The position numbers were made by a program, and so were the translations under genes. A stretch of 64,000 bases of DNA from Ascidia mentula. Lineage: Eukaryota; Chordata; Ascidiacea; Phlebobranchia; Ascidiidae. Each line of letters opens with the position of its first letter. Position 1 is the stretch's first letter. Below the pieces are notes generated by a model that saw nothing but the letters and a program-made list of their open reading frames with translations, searched no databases and had not been told where the DNA came from. The stretch is from NCBI GenBank assembly GCA_947561715.1, contig OX387199.1, forward strand, positions 17,613,001-17,677,000. Direction: 5' to 3'. Positions 31,800 to 44,624 of the stretch are shown piece by piece.

Positions 31800-34700
31800 G
31801 TACTTACTTGTTAAGATATGTACTCTTAATATCAATGGCAAGGGTGATAAAGTGTCTTGTGACTAACAAGTCCTCACAATTTAAGCCGGGAATATCACAC
31901 ATTTCGATAAAACGTAAATTATCGTGGCAATTGTTGACTCCTTGGCACACATTGCTTGTGATGGTTGCGCAACACGAAGTTCCCAATGTTGATTTCGCAC
32001 CGCCTTGATTAAAGCAATCTTTCTGTACTTACTAATGGAACTTGCCACAATCTTTGATTTTCCCGGATTGACAAAAACATTCGTCACTTTTATCAGGGCA
32101 ATCAATGACGCCATCACAAACACTTGACCTTGAGATGATCATGGGGTCGTTTGTACATTGGAAACATAACCGATGATTAAATGAGTGAGAGCTACGAACA
32201 TTCCTGTAGAAAAACATATTCCATGACTGATCAAAATACAAGATCGGAATTGTCATCTTATTGGTGCGGAGTGTAAATACAAATCGTACTATATAGTTGT
32301 AAATTCGTAATACCATGACAGAATTAACCAACACATATATTAAAACACAAAGTTAACGCATCTGAGTAAAAATGTTTTTACATGGCGTCTCCATGCTCCG
32401 AGGTGTAACACAAATCAGATTTATCATCGCAATCGGCAATGCCGTCCCACAAAAACATCTGAGGAAGATTGCAATTCCTGCCGTTTCGAACACATTTGAA
32501 TCCATGTCCATTATTCCAGTGTTGGAAAGCTGGACAGTCATTGCAAGGATCGCCATCACAGACAGTCGAACGTTTCCAACAAGCTGAATTCGGACACTGG
32601 AAGTGATGGGAGGAGCAGAGGTACTCACATGGGGAATTCCCCGGACAATGAGCAAGCTTATCGCAGATTTCATCTTTTGGGTTACAGGAAATTTTGATTT
32701 GTCCCATTGTATTGTGACAGACCCCATTATTGTCGAAACAATTACATCGTGGATTTGAACTATTTTAAATTAATAGTTTATTTGCATCAATGAAATAAAA
32801 AATCCTTTCAAAATTACGGAAAATACCCTTTATTGTTATTGCTGCACTGCTGAGGAAATTTCCCATTACAAATGCATTCATCACTCATATCAGGGCAATC
32901 TATGACGTTATCACAAACACTTGACCTTGAGATGATCATGGGGTCATTTGTACATTGGAAACACAATCGTTCGTCAAAGGATGAAGAAATACGAATATCT
33001 CTGCAATAAAAACTTTGTTTTTTGATATAATTTTTTTATCACAAGCAAGAAGTTAAAGTTGTTCCTTTTAGATGTTTATAACCATTAATATAAACAACAA
33101 AGCTCATATGACCGGAAATATATTCATCTTTGCAAATGTATTAGTTTTTTCGTTTTCACTGCAATAGGAAGAGTGACGCTCGTAGACACACCGATGTAAT
33201 GGCGTTGAAAAGAATACGTGATATGTAGTACGATCAGGAGCACAGAGGGAAAAGGGAGTCTGGGCAGTGTTTGCAAGTACGCATAGACAAAAAACAATCA
33301 AAAATGAAATACCTGACATCTCCATTCTCAGAGGTGTAACACAAATCAGATTTATCGTCGCAATCGGCAATGCCGTCCCATAAAAACATCTGCGGAAGAT
33401 GGCAATTGCTGCCATTTCGAACACATTTAAATCCATGTCCATTATTCCAGTGTTGGAAAGCTGGACAGTCATTGCAAGGATCGCCATCACAAACAGTCGA
33501 ACGTTCCCAACAAGTAGAATTTGGACACTGGAAGTGGGAGGGGCAACCAACGCCACAAAGCGTTGTTCCAACACATTGGATATTTCCTTTGCAAAACTCC
33601 TTCACTCTTAAAGCGCACACTTTGTTTGAATTGGAGATGTCACGACTGTTGTCGCAACTGTATAAAAATTAAAGAACGCCGTGTAATAATTGATACGTGG
33701 GATTTGTTTTTGTAAATGTTTAAACATGAAGCGCAGTCAAAGTTGATAATCTGTAAACGTTAGGTTTGATTTGAAATAAACCAGATTATTGTCAAACTAT
33801 CTATGCATGACTGGGTATGCAGAGGAGGAAATACAACCAATAACTTTACACAAATGAAACATATAGGGGAGGGAAAATACAGATAAAACCACATTACCCA
33901 TTTAAAGTTTGCCATTATAACGCCTTGACCATTAAACCTGTGCTAAAAATGCTGCCCACTCGTCACTCCATTGTGACCACGGTAAGTGTTTGTGACATCA
34001 TAGTAAGTGGAGAGCAACGGGATTTACTGAAAGTACGTGTGTTATAGGCACTCCACGTGATGAGCATTTGGGAAGAAGTTATTTTAAGCTATCAGGTATT
34101 TGTACATATGTGTTTACCATAGTAACCGTTTACACAGCACAAGCCGTTAGCACGAACTTCACGGCTGTAAAGGGTAAAGGTTATACGAATATCAATTTGC
34201 GATAAGAAACAATAAGTCAACCCCTGCTGCTAACATTTAGAACGAGAACCAGAAAAACCTGGGAGACTTACACCTTTGTGTTGTTTAAGGTATTGGAAAA
34301 TGAAGACAAGTATTTAAACGGAGCAAGGGGAAATGAGCTGGTGATGTAAATTGTCGGTTCACCAAAGAATGCTTCACCACAGTCAGGGTCATTTTACGCT
34401 TTAATAACAACCTACAAAGCATATCCGGACTGAATCATAGTGGTCAACCTTCCATGTTCGTTTTTGATTTTGTAGACCTTTTGACCAGCAACGACTATGA
34501 ACGCATGCGGAGGGCGACTCGCGTGTTTTTTTTATGTTAAATGTGTTTTTTGTTAGTATGAATGTTTTTCTGTGTGGTTGTTCCGCAATTTTCATTTGTA
34601 TTGAAATAGTACAAGAAACTTTTTTATAGTTTTTGAAACTATTTGGGTGTGTGCATCTTGGACATCTCAGGTAACTCGAATGTAAGAAACATATGTAATT

Positions 34701-34896
34701 GCGTTCACCTCATGTAAGGACTGGTTGGGTTTTCAGGATAAGTGGGAAAGTTGACCAGTTTCTCATCACTTCCGTCCCTGCAATCGGAACCATTATGAGA
34801 AAAAGTACCACAAAAAAATACAGCAACCAGCTTCTCCCCATCATCGCAAGTGAAATCTGCACAAAAGCACGTAAACGTCAATCGATTTGAAATCAT
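31800..34896 (-). CDS. Array of LDL-receptor class A exons (N-terminal part of the receptor or a separate LDLa gene)
   Basis: Minus-strand exons encode cysteine-rich modules with the LDLa calcium-binding pattern. Seen are SSVCDGVIDCPDKSDEC (about 32080-32170), its near-copy SSVCDNVIDCPDMSDEC (about 32880-32965), CNDCPAFQHWNNGHGF followed by FLWDGIADCDDKSDLC (32378-32707) and a near-identical copy at 33300-33610. More diverged modules lie at 31804-31986 (NVCQGVNNCHDNLRF) and 34705-34896 (CDDGEKLVAVFFC, GSDCRDGSDE). The two repeated exon types alternate, which points to tandem duplication of an exon pair. Splice borders are plausible but not fully traced, and I cannot prove these exons join the 7TM exons below 30800. 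An ectodomain of a large LDLa-7TM receptor is the simplest reading. Confidence 0.65.
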
Positions 34897-34899
34897 TCG

Positions 34900-36420
34900 T
34901 CAACATTTATAAACCCAAGTAAATGATATTTAAAATTTAAATTTAGCGGAAAACGAAATAACCTTTTTTCTTAGAACCCGAGGGGCTTTTCTTGCTCTTC
35001 TCCTAATAATCGTAAAATAGTCCATGGGTGCTTGTGATTAACTCATGTTTGTCTGTAATAACCTATACCTATGAGACATTCCCAATACAAAATGGAATAG
35101 CATTAAACTTTGCTGGATGAAGTGCGTTTACAATCTGTATTCGTTGTTGCGTAAATGAAACGTGAGAAATTCCTTTTTGTATTAATTTTTTTTGATGTAA
35201 ATTAATCCAAAACTCTGCTCTTTCTGCACGAACTGCTACAAAAAGCCTCAAGGATCGGTGAAAACAACTGGTTTAAAGCTGGTGGTTCTTTCCCCCGTTC
35301 ACCTCTTGGAACGCACGGTTATTCCCCAGAACTACGAGGCCATTTATGCTTCATGAATTATTGTTCGTGTGCGTATAGAAATTTTCGTGCAAAATTTATT
35401 TGATTTTACTGGCAGAGATCAGTGACGCAGTCCAAAGCTGCAAGATTCTAATTTTTTCCACCCGAACCTTCTTTTAATAGATTGAGAGAGATTACCCATG
35501 TTTAGTCTGAAGTCAAGTCTGATGACAAATCTCAAATCCTCCCTGTGACCAACCAACGACTTTTGCAAAACAAAATGTTTTTATTTGTTTGAGTATTCAC
35601 AAAATCAGCTTTCTCTATAAAGCATCTGTTGAAGGAATGTGTTATCTTTAACATTTCATGTTACTCTCTGGCAAAAAACGGCAACTAAAAAATATTCCAA
35701 CCCTACATCAAAAATATTTGTCAATCCCACGAGTGTTTTTCGGAAAGATTTAAAACCATTTTCCCTACGTAAGCAATCTTCCGAATTTACGGTTTGGATG
35801 CGATTTCTAAAATATAAATCTCGGCAGCAACCAAACATGGACAGACATTTTAATAGAAATGACTCCTTTTACTGCCTGACATTGATAACTGGCATTTCCT
35901 AATTCATTTTCTTGCGTACGTCCTGTCAACATCCTGGCAAATTAAGACGTCGTTGTGTCAAATGAATTATTAGATGCATTGAAACTGCTCAATCATTTCT
36001 GACGATTAAAAGGTTCTCCTCATCATTTGTCAATTGACAATTGTTTATGTTTAAAATACGAATATCTTATTGTGAAGCCTACCTCGCTCGTATGCCTAAG
36101 TGTTGTAATATTGACACATTGAGACGCACACAGCAATCACTGACTTAAAACACTATTGTTCTATACAACAACTCTACAACACAATAATTAAAAGAGAACG
36201 TTTCCGATTGAAGTTAACTGGTCAACTGGAAAATTTAAGCGAACGGTTAGGAGTCGACAACTTGTACATAATGATTCAGTGTTAATTTTTATGGTCTCAC
36301 TCATCACCAAATTTTTTGAATATTCTTTGCTGGTTTGTGAGGATTAATCGTGAGTTGGGTAGAAATCACGCATTGAATGATTAAGAGTAAAGAAAGGATC
36401 AGATAGTCGCTGAATGTAAA
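34900..36420. other. Gene-free region
   Basis: I see no supported gene, RNA or repeat structure. Open frames at 35069-35251 and 35639-35902 lack recognisable motifs. Confidence 0.35.
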
Positions 36421-36423
36421 GTA

Positions 36424-37800
36424 ATGGTGTTGACTTCTTCCCTTCGACAAGGATGCCTAAATTTCTACCACAGGTTTATACCAAACGCAGCACGCATCAT
36501 GCCCCCAATCTATGAAGCGTTTTCGGGCAAAGCGACACAGCTCGTCTGGAGCAATCGCCTGACTTCCGCATTTGAAAAAGCAAAGGCAGCACTTATGCGA
36601 GCGACGCTGCAGCAATTCATTGACGGTGTCTGGCGACCGTTAGCTTTTTTCAGTAAACGTCAGGTCGCAGATGCTCTATCAATCAGGTCGCAGATGCTCT
36701 ATCAATCAGGTCGCAGATGCTCTATCCTGAGCCTCCATTGAATTTCCTTTGGACTTGGATTACACCGCCTTGGCAACCGCGTTTTTTTGTTCAAGGCTCG
36801 AAATGGTTTATGGCTTGTCGCACCCATCTATTCGAGCCAACCGCCAGCTAATTTCTTCCAAATTCCTGTGGCATGGGATGAAACAACAGGTTGGATTATG
36901 GGCACGCATCTGCAAGCAATGTCAAAAATATAAAATACAACAAAATTTGGATTACTTTCTCCGCTCGAAAACTACCCGCCTCCACGGGCTCGTTTTGCTC
37001 ATTTTTATGTGGACATAGTCGGTCCAATACTTTCTTCAAAGGGCAATTCATGTTTGTTTACAATGGTCGACCGCTTTACGAGATGGCCGGAAGCTGTTCG
37101 TCTTTCTGATGCTACCACGCCAACGTGTGTCAGGACATTTGTTTACCACTGGGTGTCGCGTTTTAGTGTACCTTCTCACGACGGCTTATCATGCCCAGTC
37201 AAATGGTCTGGTCGAACGTTTCCATCGCCACTTGAAGAGTGACCTTGTAGCCCGACTTACCGACAGCAATTGAATGGAAGCGCTTTCCTGGGTTATGCTT
37301 GGAATCCGCACCGCTCTAAAAGAAGATCTCGGGACATAGTTCACCGTTGGCCGTGGCTCGCGATTTTATTGGTTCAACACCCACCGAACCGTCCCCGCGT
37401 CAACTTTTACCCGCTTTAAAGTCGGCTGTTGGAAGGTTCCTGCCGACACCCGCGTCGCGTCACTCATATCCGAATAAAAATTTTCCGAATTCATTGGACA
37501 CAATCGCTTATGTATACATAAGAATATATTCTTATACGCACAGACATACATTGCCCGCCTTTTGACATTTCCGTATGAAGAGCCATACCGGGTCATAGTA
37601 AGAACAAACAAAACGTTTGCACTGGATTTTGGCGTTTAAAGCCTGCCCACGTCCACCTGACACAACCGATCCAAACGGCTCAACCTCCGCGTCGAGGAAG
37701 ACCTTGCAAGCAGAGTCGAGTTCTATCCACCCGGCAAACACCTTTGTCACCCGACTCTATTCAACGCACGCCCTCTGGTCGCATTACTAGCCCTCTGGCC
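36424..37800 (+). pseudogene. Ty3/Gypsy pol fragment (RT end to integrase), heavily decayed
   Basis: Readable pieces on the plus strand: a reverse transcriptase/RNase H junction (LNFYHRFIPNAARIMPPIYE, FEKAKAALMRATL, WRPLAFFSKR), the end of RNase H at a triplicated QVADALS codon block, an integrase zinc and core region (HPSIRANRQL, CKQCQKYKIQ, then HFYVDIVGPILSSKGNS and FTMVDRFTRWPEA), and a C-terminal tail near 37560-37800. Frames change repeatedly and the middle of RNase H is missing. It belongs to a different Gypsy lineage from the element at 21.5-25.0 kb, because the integrase core wording differs. Confidence 0.78.
36661..36726. repeat. 23-bp tandem triplication inside the Gypsy fragment
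   Basis: The unit CAGGTCGCAGATGCTCTATC plus AAT occurs at 36661-36683 and 36684-36706, with a third, partial copy at 36707-36726. The unit length is not a multiple of three, so the expansion shifts the reading frame at the QVADALS motif. Confidence 0.9.
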
Positions 37801-37939
37801 CGTTTTTGTTTCTATATTTTGTAGTCCGCTTTTGGCGGGGGTTATGCAGCGCTCACTTTACCGTATTTTAACGCAGCGGATTAATTGGCATTTTTCGCCG
37901 CGTTTCTCTTTTGCTGCTGTTGCTTGGGCTCGTGGAGTC

Positions 37940-39710
37940 AATCTAAAGGCCGCATCTCTGTATTTCTATAGAAAAAAGTTTCTTAGTTGGGAAATACCCT
38001 TCTCGAAGTCCTGCGTAACATAGTTAGTTGTGTATAACAAAGCAGTGGGTCATGCATGGGTGCCAGAGTTTTGGTTGTATAAGCGCAGATGAACAGGCTG
38101 TTGCCAGGGCGATTTTTAGCGTGTTTGGGGCAGTTTTACTATGGTTTTTAGGGTCCTTAGTCTGGCATTAAATTGGCAGAGTGTGCTGTTGAACATGTAG
38201 CTGAAAAACTACCAACATTTTGAGGTGAGAAAACGAATCACAGAAAGTATGGTCAACTTGTGATTTTCTGTTAGTCCCGACCCTTGTCTAGGAATTCTGG
38301 TCAAAATTATATTCGAGATAACTACTTTAACCGCTCCCCCAGGGGCATTTTGCCCACCCCCCCGGTGGACATTATTTTGGCTAAAATAAAAATAAGCAAA
38401 AAAAGGTGTAGGTTTGTTTTGTGAAAAATTGAATTACAGAAAGTACCCTCCATTTGCAACAAAGTAAAGACACTAACCCCCCTCTACACAATGCATTCAG
38501 AATTAGATGTTTCATAACTGTTTATAAAAACGAGCAATAATAAATATGTACCATGCTTAAAACTGGGTTTTAATGGGTTTTAATTTAATCACTATAATTT
38601 ATCCTTCAGGATTGTGTGGGGATATTTATGGTCAACCCGTTACCAAACTTCCTCAGGTTGGACCGAGTTTTCCCGCAGATTGTTATTTTAACACTTCGTC
38701 CTCTTCTTCATCAGCGTGGCAACTGATTTCCTGCTCGACATTCAAATATTTCCACCACCATGACGTTTTACGTGTGAAAGCGACATATTTATATTCTAAT
38801 GTTGTTATTCGCGTGTTAAATTTCTCAGTGTTTGTTTCGTACAATCCCATTATCGAGCAAAATTTCCAACGACAATACGAGATCTCAAGCAACGTTGTTA
38901 AACTTGGGTTTGGCACAATTCACGTGGGATTCCTGACTCCATAACCAGTGGTTTTATAAGTGCCCTTCCCATTTTTACTTTTGCATATTTATTCTTCATG
39001 CGCTTTCAAGTTTATTTTGTGCAAATGATTCGGTCAACATTCGGGTTTGGATAAATACTGAAATATTCGGCGAATCCCGGAATTTCATCCCCTAGGATTC
39101 GTGTTTGTTTTGAGATTAAGACACATTTTTAGATAAGTCAAAACTGACCAAGGTCACTATCGACGGTATTTGAAACCTCAATCCTTTGAATAAGATAGAA
39201 ACATAATTCTGACTTTGTCCACTCATGTAGAACAATCACCTACTGTAAAAGATAAAACTTTGGTAAAATAATTGTTTTATTAACTTTCATTGAAATCTGA
39301 TGACGAACCGCTACAGGTTTTTTCTTTGTAGAAATAAAACCCAGGAAAATCAAACCGTTCAAGGCCACCCTTCCAGCAAACTTGCACATATCCCTTTCTT
39401 AAACTTTAACATGCGAAAGGAAACAAATATCTTTTCTCAAACTGCGACTTTGAAAGTATTTAGTTTGGCCACAGTCGGTGATATTGGGAACTGAGAAAAC
39501 ACAAGAGTATTTGTAAGATAATGATCCCTGAAATGCTGCCAAGACAGAGGTTCTAAAATTATCTTAACACAGTGCAGAAGCACTCTATCTGTATACCTGG
39601 GTAGAGAATAACAGTACGACTACGAATCCACATTAAGCACAAGGTTAAGGGCCACCCTGTTTTAACGAATTTACCATGGCAATTAATTTACAACAACTGC
39701 ACCAAGTTGA
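37940..39710. repeat. Dispersed repeat, R2 copy 3 joined to R3 copy 2 (longest copy)
   Basis: 37940-38530 matches 7280-7860, and 38725-39710 matches 25546-26430. This copy keeps about 380 bp between the two blocks that is missing at 25545. The whole is about 1.8 kb with no open frame of recognised family. It probably represents most of one mobile element whose termini I cannot define. Confidence 0.65.
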
Positions 39711-39719
39711 AAACCGAAT

Positions 39720-41700
39720 CGGGGTGGCAACTATTAGCCATTTCTTCGAAACAGGGTGCATTTCTGCAGAATACTTATCATTGTTACCAAACATGTTGTA
39801 TTGTTACGAAACAAGTATCATTTTTCCTCAATCTACGAAAGAAATGTCTTATTTTGTGGCGGCGTTATTGCAATGCCAAGCGATTTTCTGTGTGTAAAGT
39901 CAATTAGTTTAGTTGTTGAACACGTTGCCAACATTACAAATCTTGAAAAAAACTGTCAGCGCTCGCAAGTGTGCGAAGAGGAATATAAGTCGCCGCATGC
40001 AAAATAGTTTTTATTTGTATGTTTTCTTGATAACGCAAGCCCACATTTGATCCCCTTTCGTTGCAAATAAATTCAACCCTTTCTTTCATGTTGTAGCAAT
40101 AGAGCTACGGCACAAGTAATACCGCAAAAACCCGCAGTGGGTTGTTCCATAGTGTTACGCAATTGGGAAAGCCAGGAAGCCACCGTTTGTATGACGATTC
40201 GCGCCAATACTGGCGTTCGTATTTTGCGATGCTCTACCACAATTAACCTTAGTTTACAGCTGAAAATCGGGGAATTTTCCCCCAAAAAATTCGACCCCTA
40301 CCCTTGGTAGCTATCCTACAAAATAAAACTTGGTTGGCATCACAACATTTTGGTTGGCTCACATTAGGAAACATAATATACTTACACAGCGTCCGTGGAA
40401 TTTTGTTTTGTCTAAACATAAAAAACAAAAACGATAGCGATTTAATCAATTCTCTACCCTAATCAGCTCCCACTTACCTTTGTAGGTTGAAGAACACATG
40501 CCTTGGACGCCCTCTGCAACAAAACGCAATGGATAAAAAGTATTTAAAACGAATATGACGAAACACCCATATTTTTTCTTCTTGACCTTGATGCTGAAAG
40601 TAGAAAAATACGATCAGTTAAAGTAGAAGTAATAAAACGTTAAAATTCTAACCCTCGGGATGGGCGGCACATCGCTGTTAAAATATTGAATGTTGAAATT
40701 ACAAATTATCTCCATTTTCCGCAAAAAATGCTGGTAATCAATGAACATTGCGCAAATAAACCGTTTATTGCTAAGCCATGCCAACTTTTTTCCACACAAT
40801 GCATAGCTGAACATAATAGCGACGGATTATGTGCTGTCAACGAAGTTTAATCTACGTATAGTTCTTTACATCCGCACAGACCATCGAACAACTGGACAAA
40901 GTTTATGCCAAATTAGCGTACGTTGGGGTCGTATAAAGCGAGAAAAGTGAATGAGTTTATTTATCTGCAGCGCTAACAACACTCAAGTCCGCTGCAAAAC
41001 TAAAAACAAACAGTAAACGACTAAACAATGTGGTTCTAGATAATTCAACACATGACAGGCAATCGTTTGTTTTCTGTTCCGGCAAAATTTCGTCACAATC
41101 AAGTTATCGTTGTAAATGTAATTCCCATGTAGCCGAAAACGACACACATTGTAGAATAGGCCTACACGTTCGACGTAATGCATTTCTCAACATAAAGACC
41201 GGGCAACTCTACACGACAACCAGAGTACGTTGAACGCAATGAATTTCTTAACCTAGAACCCTTGCCACTGTACACAAAAACTAGAGTGTACAACAAGTTT
41301 CACAATATACGTTTGAATTTGTCTCCCGCTCTATTTCCTTTGATTCTCTAGTCCGCAACCAAACCAATACATTTGACACGGGGAAATTAAGGAGTTATAA
41401 AATCCGAGTTTGACTCGGGGAAACTCACTCATAGAAATTTAATTTAGAAATAAATTTATTTTGCGAGAATGGACCCCGTACAAATAAACAATATATATAT
41501 AAGGCGAAATGGCATGGGTGGCGATAAAACCTTGGTGGTTACCGATATTGCGCGGTCATGCCAATTACATTTATTCTAACTAAATATTTTTGGGGGTAAC
41601 GAATCAATTTTAAGCATCAGTGAGAACAACTTAAAACCACATTGTCCCACAAAAAATACACAACAAAAATGTATTGAAATTCCTGTTACTGCCAGGCATA
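39720..41700. other. Gene-free region
   Basis: No supported gene is seen. There are several short open frames of 60-83 codons on both strands without motifs, and AT-rich sequence throughout. Confidence 0.35.
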
Positions 41701-41709
41701 TTGCAATTT

Positions 41710-41859
41710 AAAAATGTACTGCTCTTCTGGCATAAAATATACGTACTGTAATTTATCGACGTTTCGTCTGCCATGCGGCGAAACTTCGTGAGGTATGGCA
41801 GACGAAACGTCGAATAATTACAGTACTTATATTTTATGCCAGAAGAGCAGTACATTTTT
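41710..41859. mobile_element. Foldback element (MITE-like), 150 bp
   Basis: Two arms of about 65 bp, 41710-41774 and 41795-41859, are near-perfect inverted copies (AAAATGTACTGCTCTTCTGG in the left arm, its complement in the right; only a few mismatches). They flank a 20-bp centre that itself contains a small palindrome (CGAAACTTCG). The structure is a typical foldback or miniature inverted-repeat element. RNA from it would form a long hairpin. No clear target duplication is visible. Confidence 0.85.
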
Positions 41860-42249
41860 GAAAAACATATTGCTTTCCAATAATTTTCTTTACAAAGTAT
41901 AGGTGTGACTGCAGCGCACCGAATACCTGTTACTGCAGTGCGACATTCTTTTATCGCCTTTTTCTGTTCCACGCGTCACTTGTCATTTGTTCCGCTTCAT
42001 TATTTTTGTGCTATTATTTCTATGGTTATTCATTTTCAAGGGCAACGTAAACGCGACCTTTTCCTCTTTGTTTCATTTCATTTCGTGAACGTTTGAAGGA
42101 TATTGTTACTGTAATGCTGTATGCACTTGGAGGATAGTCACCAAGGCATTTTTGTTAGCAACTGCAGGTGACGTGTGTTTATTTTCTTTTGATTTCGTAA
42201 CGGTATTTTATGTGTTTTATTTTCATTTTTCATAATTCATTTCGTTTGC

Positions 42250-43060
42250 AGCATTGCACAAGCATTTGCAAGCTCGATACCAGATGTATTAAATATTTCG
42301 CAAGTTCCGACCCAAGCGTAAACACAACCTCTTAATGCAACCCAAATGATTAACCCATCGAATGCTCTCGAGTAAAGTGATTTATTTAATATCCTGTTTA
42401 CTACATAAAATATTCTTACAGGATACATTTTTACCCTTGTATTAAACTAATCATTTGAATGCGTCCCAGATAACACGCGAACGATCACCTTCCGTTAGTG
42501 TTGCATCGGAACGTGTTCACCAATGACTCTCCAGCACACGTGAATCACCTATCCGGCTTACATATAACCTCGATGTCTCCGGGCTGACGATAGCCTGTAT
42601 TTTATGTTCTTGAATTATATTACTTCAAGCGGGACATGATATCACGTGACATTATTGACCAATCAGCTCTCAGAATGGAGAGCTTTAAAAAGCCCAGTGT
42701 GTACCTGTAAATTCATTCTATTCTATCGTAATTCTATCGTATTACTGTTATACTGCTATTCTGATATTAACTGCAAGTCTCTCTGAACCTGGCAGAATCA
42801 ACGTTCGTATTGCAGAGTCGTAATGTACCGTTTCAATGGAGCTGGTAACAGATTTCATTACAATAATTACTCTGGAAATTATTCGTGTTCTGGTTGCTTT
42901 ACAGAACGAGGTAGAAGCAGGTTTTGCAATCCAAGGGGCTCATCTCGCGCTCACGCTATCGAGGCACTGTTAAATATCTCTGAGACACTTAGAGTTATTT
43001 ACAGCTTCAACTTTGCATGCACAACACACGAGAAAAGCTCTTATAAAAGGCATATATGTG
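42250..43060 (+). repeat. Promoter-plus-first-exon repeat, copy 1
   Basis: This segment is an inverted relative of 48430-48960. Shared parts include CTCGAGTAAAGTGA, TATTGACCAATCAGCT (a CCAAT box in promoter orientation), TTTAAAAAGCCCAGTGTG (TATA-like) and the coding-like block that reads AHAIEALLNISETL in both copies. The order CCAAT, TATA-like, start codon, short exon suggests a duplicated 5' gene end. In this copy the reading frame (from ATG 42823) runs on to 43065 with a changed N-terminus. An AATAAA near 43060 may end transcripts. About 150 bp near 42455-42600 is extra relative to copy 2. Confidence 0.6.
42465..42600. mobile_element. Truncated element with the same terminus as the CACTA-like transposon
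   Basis: CCCAGATAACA at 42465-42475 equals the inverted right end of the element at 7899-13669. Copy 2 of the surrounding repeat (48430-48960) lacks about 150 bp at this point, which supports an insertion. I find no matching TGTTATCTGGG right end, so it is truncated or diverged. Confidence 0.45.
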
Positions 43061-43069
43061 AATAAACAT

Positions 43070-44590
43070 ATTTATCTTTGGCCAAGTCGTTTGTTGTGGT
43101 TATATTGGTGGGTTTAAGGACGGTATTTCAACAAAATTCATTATGAATATTTCAGCGGCATAATCCCACGGTTGAGAATGACCTTTAACGCAAATATTTG
43201 TCGCAATACGAAACATTTGATTACAATCGCCCGGACTTGGTGAAGGCGATACTATGTCAAGCGTCCAACACGATTGTTTGAACGAAAACTACTGGCGGGA
43301 TACGCTCAGTCAGGGGATGTTTTTTCGGGGTTTCACCGGAAAGTAATTTTTGCGTTGCGCCATAAATGTTGACTTGCGCCAAAGAGGAACCTTTCAGAGC
43401 GAGTAGATTTAAACAAAGAAGCAGGTTTTATCCAAGCTTAAGTAGAAAAGTATTTTTGTTTGTTTAGTTCCATACATTAACAGTGCCGTCAGAGGATATC
43501 AAGGTTTCTTACGTAAAACCTTCAGGTCGTGACGGGCAGCACATTTTTGTGAACAAAGATACATTCCGAACGTTTATGAAACATTTCGCCATTGTCACTT
43601 TTAGCGTCAGCTTACCAACCGTTGCTATGGAGACAAATAGCGTTAGTTCCGCTTCTGAGTCATGTGATCTTTTCTCCGAACCCGAGCCCTGGGTATTCAT
43701 GGCATTGTTTACAAATTCCGAACCATTGCGACAAACCGAGCGTCATGCAGTGCAATGCAGTAATGAATAACAGGTTTTATTAATAGAGTTTCAGTTCCTG
43801 TCTGCCCAGCAAATTTGTAAGCGAACAACGCTGCAGCATGTTTTGCATATTAACACAGGATATCGAATTATCTTTTACAACGCAGATTGTTTTTAAAATA
43901 ATCCAACCTTTAGCTAAACCCATGTTCCAGACTTGTGCAATCACGAAAGGTTGTCAAACAAAGCCATTCAAATAAGACAATCTATTAAATCTTCTCGAAC
44001 TATTTATTTTTATAAAACGTACGCCCACACTTTAATGGAATGCGCAAGTTGTAAAATCTAACCTTGTATCTCTGCACACACAGGCCATTTTTCATTGTAA
44101 GTTGGTCACTACTGTACAACACATGTACATACTATACAAAAATGTACATGCAATACAAAACACACATGTACATACTATACAAAACACGTATATAGACACA
44201 CTTTAAATCTATTTCTCATCGCATCTGTTTTCAATATCAGTCAATATTATGTTGAGCATGACATGTCAACTGTTGTAAGGATATTCAGACAGACAATGTC
44301 ATAATGTCAGATATGTCACTGGCAGGATATTGGAGTCACAACCTGCTGGTGTTCCTTATCTGCCCATGTTACATACTTAGTGTAATGTTTGCGTTGCGCA
44401 ATGTCACCTTGAACAAAGCCGTGCAAACAAACCTACAAACCTGATCAATATGAGATCGATCTTTTGTTACATTGTGATGTCATAGTTTGTGATTGTCACA
44501 CAGTTGTGTTTAGTTTTTTGTTTCAGAATATAGAAAGGTACATATTTTCAGCCATGTTTTAAATATTTCTACTTTCGTTTTGTCCTTTCT
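43070..44590. other. Gene-free region with a short degenerate tandem repeat
   Basis: No supported gene is seen. At 44118-44190 the unit ACATGTACATACTATACAAA recurs imperfectly. The open frame at 43483-43770 has no recognisable motif. The promoter of the gene starting at 44625 should lie at the right end. Confidence 0.4.
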
Positions 44591-44624
44591 TCTGCCTAAA
44601 TGACCGTGACCGAATTTCAAGAAC

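Noticed and set aside
44118..44190. Short repeat suspected to be a CRISPR-like array
   Set aside because: Only a few imperfect AT-rich copies without regular spacers, in an animal genome; a degenerate minisatellite.
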